Shown here one piece after another: positions 1-8,575 of a stretch of 64,000 bases of DNA. The stretch's first letter is position 1. Every line of letters starts with the position of its first letter. Source of the DNA: Archangium lansingense (GTDB lineage Bacteria; Myxococcota; Myxococcia; Myxococcales; Myxococcaceae). The notes under the pieces were generated by a model that worked only from the letters and a program-made list of their open reading frames with translations, was not told the origin of the DNA and made no database searches. The translations under genes were made by a program, and so were the position numbers. Location of the stretch: positions 5,146,001 to 5,210,000 of the forward strand of contig NZ_JAPNKA010000001.1 in NCBI RefSeq assembly GCF_026626635.1, given 5' to 3'.

Positions 1-1291
1 CCTTGGAAAGCGCCGGGGGAATCTGCCGGTAGCGGGCGGCGTCCTTGATGAGCTGAATCAGGTCGCGCGGGTGGCAGGCGCGCAGCTGCATGTTGTTCGG
101 CTTGTAGTAGTGCTCGAAGAGGTAGGTGACGGCCTGGTCCACGTAGGGGATGCCCGCCGCCTCGCACACCCGGGCGAAGATCTCCCGGTAGACCTCCTCG
201 TCGGGGTTGTTGACCTCGATTTTGTACTTGATGCGCCGCAGGAAGGCCTCGTCCACCAGCTCCTTGGGATCCAGGTTGGTGGAGAAGACGAGCAGCTGAT
301 CGAAGGGGATCTCGAACTTCTTGCCCGTGTGCAGGGTGAGGAAGTCCACCCGCTTCTCCAGGGGGACGATCCACCGGTTGAGCAGGTCCGTGGGGTGGAC
401 CTTCTGGCGGCCGAAGTCGTCGATGAGGAGCATCCCGCCGTTGGCCTTCACCTGGAAGGGCGCCTCGTAGAAGCGCGCGGTGGGCGAGTAGATGAGATCC
501 AACGTCTCCAGCGTCAGCTCGCCGCCGACGACGACGGCGGGGCGCCGGCAGAGCTGCCAGCGGTGGTCCATCTCGAAGGTGGCTCGACGGCCCTGGGCAT
601 CGCGCTCGGACTCCAGCGTGATGGGGATGTGGTTGAGGGCGTCGAAGACCTTGATGATCTGGTTGTCGATCTCCAGACAGTGGGGAATGAAGACCTCGCC
701 GCCGAACATGCGGCTGATGGCCTCGGCGAGGCTCGTCTTGCCGTTGCCCGGAGGGCCGTAGAGGAAGAGCGAGCGGCCCGAGTTCACCGCCGGGCCCAGC
801 TTGTCCATCAGGTCCGCGTTGACGGTGAGGTGGGCCAGACCCTGCACCAGGTCCTCGCGGCTGATGACGGGGCTCTCCTCCGTCTGCGCGGTGATGAGGG
901 CGTTGTACTGCTCGATGGGGATGGGGGCGGGGCCCACGTAGGTGCTGCGCTCGATGGCGCCGCGGGTGTACTCGCGGCCCTTCTCGGTGAGGATGAAGTC
1001 CACCGAGGCGCGACCGAAGCCCTTGCCGCCCCGCAGGTCCACGAGCTTCTCGGCGGTGAGGAAGTCCACCACGCGCTCGATGACGCCGGGCCAGGGCAGG
1101 CGCAGCTCCTGGGCAATGTCCATGCCCGTGGCGGTGCCCTGGTAGTACAGGTAGCGCAGGGCGATGTCCGAGAGCAGGCCGATCTTCAAGCCCGTCTCCT
1201 CCAGCGACTTGGGCTCCGGAGGAGCGATGTCGAGGATGGACGGGTTCTCGAGATTGAAGGGATTGGGGAGGGAGTCGTACTCGGGGCGCAT
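1..1291 (-). CDS. AAA family ATPase with N-terminal winged-helix-like region (3' end beyond window)
   Basis: About 430 residues are visible before the reading frame leaves the window. The start is the ATG at 1291-1289 (MRPEYDSLPNP). The N-terminal 130 residues look like a helix-turn-helix/winged-helix segment. A P-loop GPPGNGKTS and a Walker B GGMLLIDDFG follow, as in MoxR/RavA-like AAA+ ATPases described as predicted ATPases with chaperone activity. Family members use ATP hydrolysis to remodel partner proteins; the partner here is unknown. The gene lies 68 bp downstream of ilvE on the same strand and may be cotranscribed. A long open frame on the plus strand of this stretch is its mirror, not a gene. 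The family call is firm and the cellular role is not known. Confidence 0.85.
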   Translation of the reverse strand, partial: MRPEYDSLPNPFNLENPSILDIAPPEPKSLEETGLKIGLLSDIALRYLYYQGTATGMDIAQELRLPWPGVIERVVDFLTAEKLVDLRGGKGFGRASVDFILTEKGREYTRGAIERSTYVGPAPIPIEQYNALITAQTEESPVISREDLVQGLAHLTVNADLMDKLGPAVNSGRSLFLYGPPGNGKTSLAEAISRMFGGEVFIPHCLEIDNQIIKVFDALNHIPITLESERDAQGRRATFEMDHRWQLCRRPAVVVGGELTLETLDLIYSPTARFYEAPFQVKANGGMLLIDDFGRQKVHPTDLLNRWIVPLEKRVDFLTLHTGKKFEIPFDQLLVFSTNLDPKELVDEAFLRRIKYKIEVNNPDEEVYREIFARVCEAAGIPYVDQAVTYLFEHYYKPNNMQLRACHPRDLIQLIKDAARYRQIPPALSK

Positions 1292-1359
1292 CGGCCCGTA
1301 CTTCTAGCCGATCCGCCCCCATTCCGGCACGTCCTCGAACATCCTTGGCTGCTTGGGGG

Positions 1360-2307
1360 TCAGACGTAGGTGAGCCACTCGATGTAGCGCGGCTCCTGAC
1401 CCCGGACGGTGCGGAAGTAGGTCTCCTGCACATACTGGGTGATGGGACCGGGCTTGCCGGCGCCCACGGTGCGGTTGTCCACCTCGCGCACCGGGGTGAT
1501 CTCCGCGGCGGTGCCGGTGAAGAAGACCTCGTTGGCGATGTAGAGGGCGTCGCGAGTGACGGTGACCTCATCCACGGAGCGGCCCGAGTCGCGCAGGATT
1601 TTCAGCACCGTGTCGCGGGTGATGCCGTCGAGGATGGGGGAGGAGAGGGGCGGGGTCTTGATGATGCCCTTCTTGTTGACGAGGAAGATGTTCTCACCGG
1701 AGGCCTCGGCGACGAAGCCGCTGATGTCCAGGAGGATGGCCTCGTCATAGCCGGCGAGCACCGCTTCGCGCTTGGCGAGGATGGAGTTGACGTACTGGCC
1801 GGAGATCTTCCCGCGCACCATGTTCACGTTGACGTGCATGCGGGTGAAGGAGCTGACCTTGGCGCGGATGCCCTCGCGGATGCCCTTGTCCCCGAGGTAT
1901 GCGCCCCAGTCCCAGGCGGTGACTGCCACGCGGGTGGGGTTGATTGCGCCCAGGCCCATGGCGCCGTCGCCCATGAAGGCGATGGGGCGCAGGTAGGCCC
2001 CATTGGCGAACTGGTCCTTCTGCTTGCGCAGCAGCTCCAGGCACGCCTCCATGAGCTGCTCCACCGTGTAGGGCAGCTTCATCATGCAGATGTGGGCCGA
2101 GTCGAACAGGCGCTCGATGTGCTCGCGCAGGCGGAACACCGCCAGCCGGCCATCATGGGTGCGGTAGGCCCGGATGCCCTCGAAGACTCCCAGCCCGTAG
2201 TGCAGGGCGTGGGTCATGACGTGCACCTGGCCCTCGTCCCATTTGATCAGCTTGCCATCTAGCCAGATCTGCTCGGAGCGGGCGGCGTTGCCGGAGGTCG
2301 AGCTCAT
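1360..2307 (-). CDS. ilvE: Branched-chain amino acid aminotransferase
   Basis: This PLP enzyme transfers the amino group between glutamate and the keto acids of leucine, isoleucine and valine in the cytosol. The 315-residue protein is normal for class IV aminotransferases. Visible signatures are the N-terminal WLDGKLIKW, HALHYGLGVFEGIRAY, the Schiff-base lysine region around NSILAKREA, and EASGENIFLV. The ATG at 2307 was chosen because AGAGGA lies about 7 nt upstream; the frame stays open 66 nt further but without a better ribosome site. In myxobacteria branched-chain amino acid metabolism also feeds iso-branched fatty acids; that link is general knowledge and is not shown here. It sits between the patatin gene and the AAA ATPase. 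Confidence 0.95.
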   Translation of the reverse strand: MSSTSGNAARSEQIWLDGKLIKWDEGQVHVMTHALHYGLGVFEGIRAYRTHDGRLAVFRLREHIERLFDSAHICMMKLPYTVEQLMEACLELLRKQKDQFANGAYLRPIAFMGDGAMGLGAINPTRVAVTAWDWGAYLGDKGIREGIRAKVSSFTRMHVNVNMVRGKISGQYVNSILAKREAVLAGYDEAILLDISGFVAEASGENIFLVNKKGIIKTPPLSSPILDGITRDTVLKILRDSGRSVDEVTVTRDALYIANEVFFTGTAAEITPVREVDNRTVGAGKPGPITQYVQETYFRTVRGQEPRYIEWLTYV

Positions 2308-2382
2308 GAAGGGGTCCTCTTGGTCAGGAAAGGAGAGAAGACCGTATTCTTTCAGGAACTCTTTTGAATTCAAAGCAGCTCG

Positions 2383-3852
2383 TCAGCCCAGATGGGGGAG
2401 GGGCGAGAGCATGCGGGTGAGGAAGGGCATGTCGGTGCCGAGCTGCTTGCGGCCGTAGTGCATGGCCTTGGTGGCGAGCTGAACGGAGGGTACCAGCTCC
2501 AAGGGGGAGAGGGTGGTGCCGAAGCGTTTGATGAGGTGGGCGTAGGAGAGGTTGGGCGCCACCGTCATGGCCGCGAGCCGCTGCAGGGGCAGCCAGAAGG
2601 GGGTGGTGAGCCGGGGCGCGAAGCCGTCGAGCGCGAGGAAGAAGGCGTTGCGCGTGCCGATGTTGCCGTGGTGCACGGCCTTCCATGCCGCCTTCACCGG
2701 GAGGTTGTCCACCAGCCCGCCGTCCAGCAGCCGGAAGATGCCCTTCTCCTCCATCATTCCGTCCAGCATGCCGCGCATGTGCGCGTCGTCGCGCAGCATG
2801 TCGTAGTGGATGACGCCGGGCAGCGAGGAGGAGAAGCCCGCCGCGTCGATGGCGTCGAACCCGGCCGTCTTCTCGTCCGCGCCCAGGTGGAGCTTCACCA
2901 TGATCTCCGGCCGGGTGAAGAACTCGGCCAGCGTGCCCATCACCGCTTGGATGCGGCGCGCCACGCCCGTGGGGCTGAGCAGGCTCACCGGGCTCGTGCC
3001 CAGCAGGCGCTCGTAGTACTCGAGCGGCCGGGGCAGCATGCCGCGCCGGATGCCGCCCACCGCGACGATCATCGGCACCGGCAGATCCTTCAGCCGGATG
3101 CCCGCCTCCGACGAGCCCGGTCCCGCGTTGAAGTAGCGGCCCAGCCCCGAGCGGAGGAACAGCCGCAGCGCCGCCGGCAGCCCGTACCGGTTCTCCGTGG
3201 AGATGAAGCGGAAGAGCTTCCGCCAGGAGAGGCTGCGGATGATGCTCACCACCTCGCCCTGATCGAAGCTGGCCATCCGCGAGCGCATCAGCATCAGGAT
3301 GGCGCCCATGGAGGTGCCCGCCAGCAGCGACGGTTTGAGGCCGTGCTCGTCCAGCAGGCTCATCACCCCCAGGTACACGTAGGCCACGCCTCCACCGCCG
3401 CCGGCCACCACCACCAGCGACTTGTGCCGCAGCTCGCGGTGGAGCACCTCCTCGGGCACGCGCCCGTGCAGGTGGTGGACGAGCTCGTCGCGCAGCCTCA
3501 ACACCGGGGCGCGCAGGTCTCGGACATGAGGAATGAGCTGGTCGCGGGTGATGCGGCGCCTGTTGAGCAGCACCGAGCCGAGCCTTCGTGACACGTCCTC
3601 GCGCAGGGGGGTCGTCCAGGCCTCCACCGAGTGGTCATGGCCCTCGTGGCGGAGCTTGTAGAGGCGCGCCAGGGACAGCGCGGTGCGCAGCACGGCCTCC
3701 TCGCGCGGGTCCAACAGCGAGGGCGAGTCCACCGCCGCGCGCACCAGGGCCAGCTCCATCTCTTCGAGTGGCCGGAGGATTTGAAAGCGTTGCTTCAGCA
3801 GCACAGGGCAGGGTGACTCAGATTCGGCGTGGGGCGCGAAGGACGCGAGCAT
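2383..3852 (-). CDS. Patatin-like phospholipase
   Basis: The 489-residue protein has a patatin domain in its second half. The glycine-rich oxyanion motif is at residues 151-155 (GGGGG), the nucleophile elbow GTSMG at 179-183 (Ser181), and the catalytic DGG at 377-379, so the Ser-Asp dyad is intact. The first 145 residues are a helical extension of unknown role. Patatins hydrolyse acyl ester bonds of phospholipids or other lipids. No signal peptide is evident. The ATG at 3852 overlaps the end of glnE by 35 bp, which suggests translational coupling; an internal Met at 3759 would remove the overlap. The substrate cannot be told from sequence. Confidence 0.88.
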   Translation of the reverse strand: MLASFAPHAESESPCPVLLKQRFQILRPLEEMELALVRAAVDSPSLLDPREEAVLRTALSLARLYKLRHEGHDHSVEAWTTPLREDVSRRLGSVLLNRRRITRDQLIPHVRDLRAPVLRLRDELVHHLHGRVPEEVLHRELRHKSLVVVAGGGGGVAYVYLGVMSLLDEHGLKPSLLAGTSMGAILMLMRSRMASFDQGEVVSIIRSLSWRKLFRFISTENRYGLPAALRLFLRSGLGRYFNAGPGSSEAGIRLKDLPVPMIVAVGGIRRGMLPRPLEYYERLLGTSPVSLLSPTGVARRIQAVMGTLAEFFTRPEIMVKLHLGADEKTAGFDAIDAAGFSSSLPGVIHYDMLRDDAHMRGMLDGMMEEKGIFRLLDGGLVDNLPVKAAWKAVHHGNIGTRNAFFLALDGFAPRLTTPFWLPLQRLAAMTVAPNLSYAHLIKRFGTTLSPLELVPSVQLATKAMHYGRKQLGTDMPFLTRMLSPLPHLG

Positions 3853-6850
3853 ACACGTCCCGCACGTGGACGGCGCAGGCTCGATATTGGGCGAGGAACG
3901 TTTCTCCCGGCTCGGAGCCGAGGACTCCCAGCCGGCGCGCGAGCTGTGCTAGGGGCCGGCCCTGGGTGGGCATATGGGCCAGGGAGCTGGCATGCACCAG
4001 CCGCAGCCGATTCTCCACCCGGCGAAGGAAGAGGTAGCCCTGGCGCAGGGCCTCGGCGTCCTCGGGGGGCAGAAGGCCCTCGGTCTGGAGTCCCTCGAGC
4101 GCCGTCAGGGTGTTGGTGCCGCGCACGCGCGGGTGCTCCCGGCCGTGGACGAGCTGCAGGTACTGGACGGTGAACTCCACATCCACCAGTCCGCCCTGGC
4201 CCAGCTTCGGGTTGAGCTGGTGGGCGTCCTCGTGGGCCAGCTCGCGCTCCATGCGCGTTCGCAGCCGATCGATCTCCGCCGCCGCGTCCGGGGGCAGGGG
4301 ACGCTCGTAGACGAGTGGGGCGAGCAGCTCGTCTTGTAAGGCGCGGAAGCGTGTCGGGTCTCCTGCGGCCGGCCGGGCCTTGATGAGTGCCTGACGCTCC
4401 CAGAGCTGCGCCCGCTTCTGGTGGTGCTCACGCAGCGTGTCCTGGCTCACCACCAGCGTCCCCTGGTTCCCCGAGGGCCTCAGCCGCGCGTCGATCTTGT
4501 AGAGGTGCCCCTCGCGTAGCTGCACCTGGAGCAGCGTCATCAACCGCTGGACGGTCTTGGCGAAGTACTCGTGATGGGTGATGGTGCCGCGGGTGCCTCC
4601 GCTCGTCTCCGCCTGGCCGTTGCCGCTGTAGACGAAGATGAGGTCCAGGTCCGAGTGGTAGCCGAGCTCGTACCCGCCCAGCTTCCCCATGGCGATGACC
4701 ACCAGCCCCTCGCGCTGCCCGCTCGCGTCGAGCGGCAGGCCGTAGCGCTCGCGCTGCTCCTCCTGTGCGAGGAAGAGGCACTCGTCGAGGATGGCGTCCG
4801 CCACCGCCGTGAGCTGCCGCGCCACCTCCGGCACCGTGAGGTCCCCTCCGATGTCGTTGAGCCCGATGCGCAGCAGCTCCTCGTTCTTGAAGCGCGGCAT
4901 CGCGCCGTGCTTCGCCTCCGCGTCCGGATGCCGCGCCAGCCGGGCACCCAGCTCTTGGCGGATGCGCTCGGGAGTCTTCAGCGCCTCGTCGAGCTGCGCC
5001 TGTACCAGCGCGTCCAGCAGCTCCGGGTGCCTCAGGAAGATGCGCGAGAGGTAGTCGCTCTGCCCGAAGAGGTTGAAGAGGCGGCGGCTCGCTCGCGGCA
5101 TGCCCGTGAGCAGCCGGAGGTAGCCCTCGGGTTGGTGCAGCCGCGCGAGGAAGTCCGAGAAGTGCAGCAGCGCCTGGTCGGGGTCCGGTGTCTGTGCCAC
5201 CTCCGACAGCAGCCGCACCGCCTTCACCCCCGAGCCCCCGTCCGCGATGGGCGAGTAGGGCACCCGGGCCAGCCGCTCCAGCTCGGCGAGTGCCCGCTCA
5301 GGGTCCTCGAAGCCTCGCTGGGCCAGCGCCGCCCGGCGTTGCTCCAGCGGCAGGTCCGCGTCCAGCGCGAGCGCCAGCAGAGGTTCGTCGGGGACTTCGT
5401 CCCTCGCCGTCTGTCCCAGCAGCGTGGTGAAGGCCTCCAGCACGAAGCGCCGGTGCCGCTCCAGCTCGGCCCGGAAGGTCTCCCAGTCCGTGTAGCCCAG
5501 TGAGGTGGCCAGCCGGCGGCGCTCCCGCTCTCCCGTGGGCAGCGCCTGCGTCTGCCGCTCCTCCAGCATCTGCAAGCGGTTCTCTACTCGGCGTAGGAAG
5601 ACGTAGGCCTCCTCCAGCGCGTCCGCGTCCGGCCCCGAGACGAACCCCGCTCGCTCCAGCTTGCGCAGCGCCCTCATCGTCCTCGGCTCGCGCAGCGTCG
5701 GGTCCTTGCCCCCCTGCAACAGCTGGAGCGCGTTGACGAAGAACTCCACCTCGCGGATTCCCCCGGGGCCCAGCTTCACGTCATCCGTGCTCGCCTTGCC
5801 GCGCATGTCGATCTGCGCCTTCAGGTCTCGCAGCCCGTCCACCGCCGACAGGTCCAGGCTCCGCCGCCAGATGAACGGCCCCAGCTCGCTCAGCAACTCC
5901 TCCGCGAGCGTCGCGTCTCCCGCCACCGCCCGCGCCTTGGTGAGCGCTGCTCGCTCCCACATGCGTCCGAAGGTCTCGTAGTACGCCAGCGAGGCCGGCA
6001 CCGAGAGGACCATCGCCCCCGCGCGTCCCTGCGGGCGCAGGTTCAGGTCCACCCGGTAGCAGAATCCCTCCGCCGTCACCTTCGTGAGGGCCTGCGTCAC
6101 CGCCTCGCCCAGCCGCGTGTAGTACTGCACCGTGGGCAGTGAGCCTGCCGTTCCTCCGGTGGTGTTCCCGTCCGCCCGGTACAGATAGATGAGGTCCACG
6201 TCCGAGCTGAAGTTGAGATCCTCTCCTCCCAGCTTCCCCATTCCGAGGATGCAGAAGCCCGGTGTGTCCGGTGTGCTGTACTTCGTCTGGAGAGAGCGCT
6301 CCGCCCAGGTCAGCGCTGCTCCGATGAGTGCCTCCGCCAGCGCTGTCTGCTCCCGGCCCAACTCCGACATCGGTGCTCGCAGGGTCGCATCGCGCACCAT
6401 GAGGCGCAGCAACTCGCGGTACTTGTAGCGGCGCAGGCGGCGATAGAGGCCCTCCGCGTCCGTCGGGGCAATGCGGCGCGTGGCCCCCAGTGCTTCTCGG
6501 CGATAGTGCTCCCGGGGTTTCTCGCGCGTCAGCGTTCGTGAGCCTGCGAGCCAGCGCAGCAGGCCGGGCCGAGTGGTCAGCAGCCGCGGCGCGAAGGTGC
6601 TCGCGTGGAAGACCGCGGGGAGTATGTCCAGCAGCCGGGTGAGGGTGGGCTCCGAGTGGCCTTGCAGGCCTTCTCGGATGCGGTCGAACGCTGCGATGAG
6701 CTCGTCAGGTTCAGAGGTCCGCTTCGAGGCCTCGTGGACGTGTTCGGCCGCGGGGGCTCCGAGTGCCGCCGACAGAGCCGAGAGCTCCTTGGCCGCTCGC
6801 TTCGGGTTCTCGAAGCCCTCTGCCCTCAGCGTTTCCTCGGTCCAGGTCAT
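3818..6850 (-). CDS. glnE: Bifunctional glutamine synthetase adenylyltransferase/deadenylase
   Basis: GlnE attaches AMP to, and removes it from, glutamine synthetase in response to nitrogen status through PII proteins. The 1010-residue length fits the family. Two nucleotidyltransferase domains are visible: an N-terminal one with GMGKLGGEDLNFSSDVDL (deadenylylase half) and a C-terminal one with MGKLGGYELGYHSDLDL (adenylylase half). Both keep the paired acidic residues. The ATG at 6850 was chosen, with AAGAG just upstream. The longer frame would translate a REP-like repeat (PLPLGEGWGEG), which is not expected in the protein. The 3' end overlaps the patatin gene. Confidence 0.95.
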   Translation of the reverse strand: MTWTEETLRAEGFENPKRAAKELSALSAALGAPAAEHVHEASKRTSEPDELIAAFDRIREGLQGHSEPTLTRLLDILPAVFHASTFAPRLLTTRPGLLRWLAGSRTLTREKPREHYRREALGATRRIAPTDAEGLYRRLRRYKYRELLRLMVRDATLRAPMSELGREQTALAEALIGAALTWAERSLQTKYSTPDTPGFCILGMGKLGGEDLNFSSDVDLIYLYRADGNTTGGTAGSLPTVQYYTRLGEAVTQALTKVTAEGFCYRVDLNLRPQGRAGAMVLSVPASLAYYETFGRMWERAALTKARAVAGDATLAEELLSELGPFIWRRSLDLSAVDGLRDLKAQIDMRGKASTDDVKLGPGGIREVEFFVNALQLLQGGKDPTLREPRTMRALRKLERAGFVSGPDADALEEAYVFLRRVENRLQMLEERQTQALPTGERERRRLATSLGYTDWETFRAELERHRRFVLEAFTTLLGQTARDEVPDEPLLALALDADLPLEQRRAALAQRGFEDPERALAELERLARVPYSPIADGGSGVKAVRLLSEVAQTPDPDQALLHFSDFLARLHQPEGYLRLLTGMPRASRRLFNLFGQSDYLSRIFLRHPELLDALVQAQLDEALKTPERIRQELGARLARHPDAEAKHGAMPRFKNEELLRIGLNDIGGDLTVPEVARQLTAVADAILDECLFLAQEEQRERYGLPLDASGQREGLVVIAMGKLGGYELGYHSDLDLIFVYSGNGQAETSGGTRGTITHHEYFAKTVQRLMTLLQVQLREGHLYKIDARLRPSGNQGTLVVSQDTLREHHQKRAQLWERQALIKARPAAGDPTRFRALQDELLAPLVYERPLPPDAAAEIDRLRTRMERELAHEDAHQLNPKLGQGGLVDVEFTVQYLQLVHGREHPRVRGTNTLTALEGLQTEGLLPPEDAEALRQGYLFLRRVENRLRLVHASSLAHMPTQGRPLAQLARRLGVLGSEPGETFLAQYRACAVHVRDVYARVLRAPRRI

Positions 6851-6857
6851 CTCTTGA

Positions 6858-6890
6858 CCCTCACCCCAGCCCTCTCCCAGAGGGAGAGGG
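6858..6890. repeat. REP-like 33-bp hairpin repeat, copy 1
   Basis: The element consists of a CCCTCACCCC arm followed by the inverted repeat CCCTCTCCC/GGGAGAGGG. It lies directly upstream of the glnE start. Three further copies occur in this window (6924, 19969 and 35527). When read through it encodes the peptide LPLGEGWGEG, which explains false N-terminal extensions. Confidence 0.8.
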
Positions 6891-6923
6891 GGCATACACG
6901 GGTTCAACCTGGGACCCGTAGCA

Positions 6924-6956
6924 CCCTCACCCCGTCCCTCTCCCGGCGGGCGAGGG
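6924..6956. repeat. REP-like 33-bp hairpin repeat, copy 2
   Basis: This is a second copy in the same orientation as copy 1, 66 bp away. Its right arm is diverged (GGCGGGCGAGGG), so the hairpin is weaker. Between it and the end of moxR (6957-7035) lies a degenerate array of GTGTTGGGCG-like units. Confidence 0.7.
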
Positions 6957-7035
6957 GTGTTGTGCGCGGGGTGTTGGGCGTTGGGTGTTGGGCGCTCAGT
7001 GGGTGTTGGGCGCTGGGTGTTGGGGGCGGGGTGTT
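6957..7035. repeat. Degenerate TG-rich tandem repeat
   Basis: About seven imperfect units of the form GTGTTGGGCG or CTGGGTGTTGGG fill the space between a REP-like hairpin and the moxR stop codon. The units vary in length. No coding role is apparent. Confidence 0.6.
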
Positions 7036-7040
7036 CTGGC

Positions 7041-7982
7041 TCAGGCCTGCGCGATCTGCGCCAGGTTGCTCTTTGCCTTCTCGATGTCGCCCTCGTGCTT
7101 CAGCACCAGGTTCAACGTCGCCGCCACCAGGTCCGCCGTCAGTGACTCCGCGTTCAGCAGCGCCAGGCTCTGCACCCAGTCCAACGTCTCGCTGATCGAC
7201 GGCGCTTTCTTCAGGTCCAGCTTCCGGATCGCCGCCACCGCCTCCACCACCTGCTCCGCCAGTGTCTTCGACACGTCCGGCAGCCTCTTCCGGACGATCC
7301 GCAGCTCTCGCTCCCGATCCGGGAAGTCGATGTGCAGGTGCAGGCACCGTCTCTTCAGTGCGTCCGACAGCTCCCGCGCGTTGTTCGACGTCAGCACCAC
7401 CCTCGGCACGTGCCTCGCCTTGAACGTCCCCAGCTCCGGAATCGTCACCGCGTTGTCCGACAGCACCTCCAGCAGGAAGGCCTCGAACTCCGGATCCGCC
7501 TTGTCGATCTCGTCCACCAGCAGCAGCGCCGGCTTGTCCGACAGCAGCGACTTCAGCACCGGCCTCGGTAGCAGGAAGCGCTCCGAGAAGAACACCGCGT
7601 CGCTCGTCGCCAGCCGGTCCGCCGCCTCGCTCAGCGTCCCCGCTCCCTGCACCATCTCCCCAATCTTGTCCTTCAAGAGCTGGGTGTAGAGCAGCTGCTT
7701 GGCGTACTCCCACTCGTAGAGCGCCTTCGCCTCGTCCAGGCCCTCGTAGCACTGCAGGCGGATGAACTCCCGCCCCAGCGCCTGTCCCAGCGCCTTGGCC
7801 AGCTCCGTCTTGCCCACCCCCGCGGGGCCCTCCACCAGGATGGGTTTCTCCAGCCGATCCGCCAGGAAGCTCGCGGTCGCGATCTCCGGGGAGGCCAGAT
7901 ATCCCACCTGCTCGAGGCGCGTCTCCGCGTCCTCCACGCTGGTCAGGGTGTGCGCTTGGGTCGAAGGGGAGGGCGTGTTCAC
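7041..7982 (-). CDS. MoxR-family AAA+ ATPase
   Basis: MoxR ATPases act as chaperone-like remodelling motors, often for metal-dependent or von Willebrand factor A-domain partners. The visible motifs are Walker A GPAGVGKTELAKA, Walker B LLLVDEIDKAD, sensor 1 region VVLTSNNARELSDALKRRC (with the arginine finger pair) and a C-terminal lid. The GTG at 7982 gives 313 residues, normal for the family. The frame is open about 290 nt further upstream, but that stretch is low-complexity intergenic sequence. The ribosome site is poor (GAGAAG very close), so the exact start is uncertain. No VWA partner gene lies next to it in this window. Confidence 0.88.
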   Translation of the reverse strand: MNTPSPSTQAHTLTSVEDAETRLEQVGYLASPEIATASFLADRLEKPILVEGPAGVGKTELAKALGQALGREFIRLQCYEGLDEAKALYEWEYAKQLLYTQLLKDKIGEMVQGAGTLSEAADRLATSDAVFFSERFLLPRPVLKSLLSDKPALLLVDEIDKADPEFEAFLLEVLSDNAVTIPELGTFKARHVPRVVLTSNNARELSDALKRRCLHLHIDFPDRERELRIVRKRLPDVSKTLAEQVVEAVAAIRKLDLKKAPSISETLDWVQSLALLNAESLTADLVAATLNLVLKHEGDIEKAKSNLAQIAQA

Positions 7983-8094
7983 GCTTCTCAACTTAACCGA
8001 AGGGTTTTCAGGCCACTGCGGCAAAAATGCCAGACCTCCAGCCCTTTCCACGCCCTCGTGCTGGCTGCTTGCTGTCCAAGTGACTGGAATAACT

Positions 8095-8112
8095 TGGGAA
8101 ATTATTTTCCCA
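8095..8112. promoter_or_regulatory. Dyad-symmetric site between divergent genes
   Basis: A perfect inverted repeat TGGGAAA-TTAT-TTTCCCA lies between moxR and the small membrane protein. A second, shorter dyad GCACG-CAA-CGTGC follows at 8119-8131. The first is AT-rich compared with the surroundings and looks like an operator for a dimeric regulator. No regulator family can be named. Confidence 0.4.
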
Positions 8113-8168
8113 CAATGGGCACGCAACGTGCAATAGAGCCGCGCATTCGTTGCTGGGAGGCGGCGGTC

Positions 8169-8387
8169 ATGTCCTGGTGGTTGCGCATGTTGCTCGTGGT
8201 GGCGGTGGCCCTGATTCCTGGAGCCTTCGTGCTGCTGCTGGCCTACGTCGCCACCCGGACCATGCGGCATCGCTGGCAGCAGGCCCGCCTGGAGGCCCAG
8301 AGCCTGGGCACCCAGGTGTCCTTCCGCGAAGTGGTCGCCCAGGTCGAGTTCAAGGACCTCGTCCGCCAGGCGCGCGCCGCGCTCTGA
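8169..8387 (+). CDS. Small single-pass membrane protein
   Basis: A 72-residue protein with a strong GGGAGG ribosome site 8 nt upstream of its ATG. Residues 2-28 (SWWLRMLLVVAVALIPGAFV and following) form a hydrophobic membrane segment. The rest is a charged helix (MRHRWQQARLEAQ) that probably faces the cytosol. The frame is open further upstream but has no better start. It diverges from moxR. I do not recognise a family. Confidence 0.6.
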   Translation: MSWWLRMLLVVAVALIPGAFVLLLAYVATRTMRHRWQQARLEAQSLGTQVSFREVVAQVEFKDLVRQARAAL

Positions 8388-8505
8388 GCCACCTGCCGTA
8401 AGTCCTTTCAGGGGCGACAGGCAGCGTCGGTACGTCCGCGCCGCGCGGGCCTGCCACTCGCCCTGGCCTCCGGGGAGACCTCCCGGCCGCGTTCCTCACA
8501 AAGTC

Positions 8506-8520
8506 GTCCAACAGTTGGAC
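8506..8520. promoter_or_regulatory. Palindrome GTCCAAC-A-GTTGGAC
   Basis: A perfect 7+1+7 palindrome lies in the 188-bp space between the small membrane protein and the end of aglZ. The one-base centre favours a protein-binding site over an RNA hairpin. Neither neighbouring gene starts here, so its function is unclear. Confidence 0.35.
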
Positions 8521-8532
8521 AACGTTTGCTTC

Positions 8533-8564
8533 GGCCGCGCGAGGCAGGGGCGCCACGCGCGGCC
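8533..8564 (-). terminator. Possible terminator hairpin downstream of aglZ
   Basis: A perfect 9-bp GC stem GGCCGCGCG/CGCGCGGCC with a 14-nt loop lies 12 bp past the aglZ stop codon. There is no T-run on either side, so this could be a Rho-assisted or weak terminator, or a stabilising 3' hairpin. Confidence 0.4.
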
Positions 8565-8575
8565 GGTGAGCCACA

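Noticed and set aside
71..1369. 432-codon open frame on the plus strand
   Set aside because: It is antisense to the AAA ATPase, whose motifs are clear on the minus strand. High GC third positions keep the mirror frame open.
8533..8564. Hairpin considered as a strong intrinsic terminator
   Set aside because: It lacks a U-run, so it was kept only as a low-confidence terminator.
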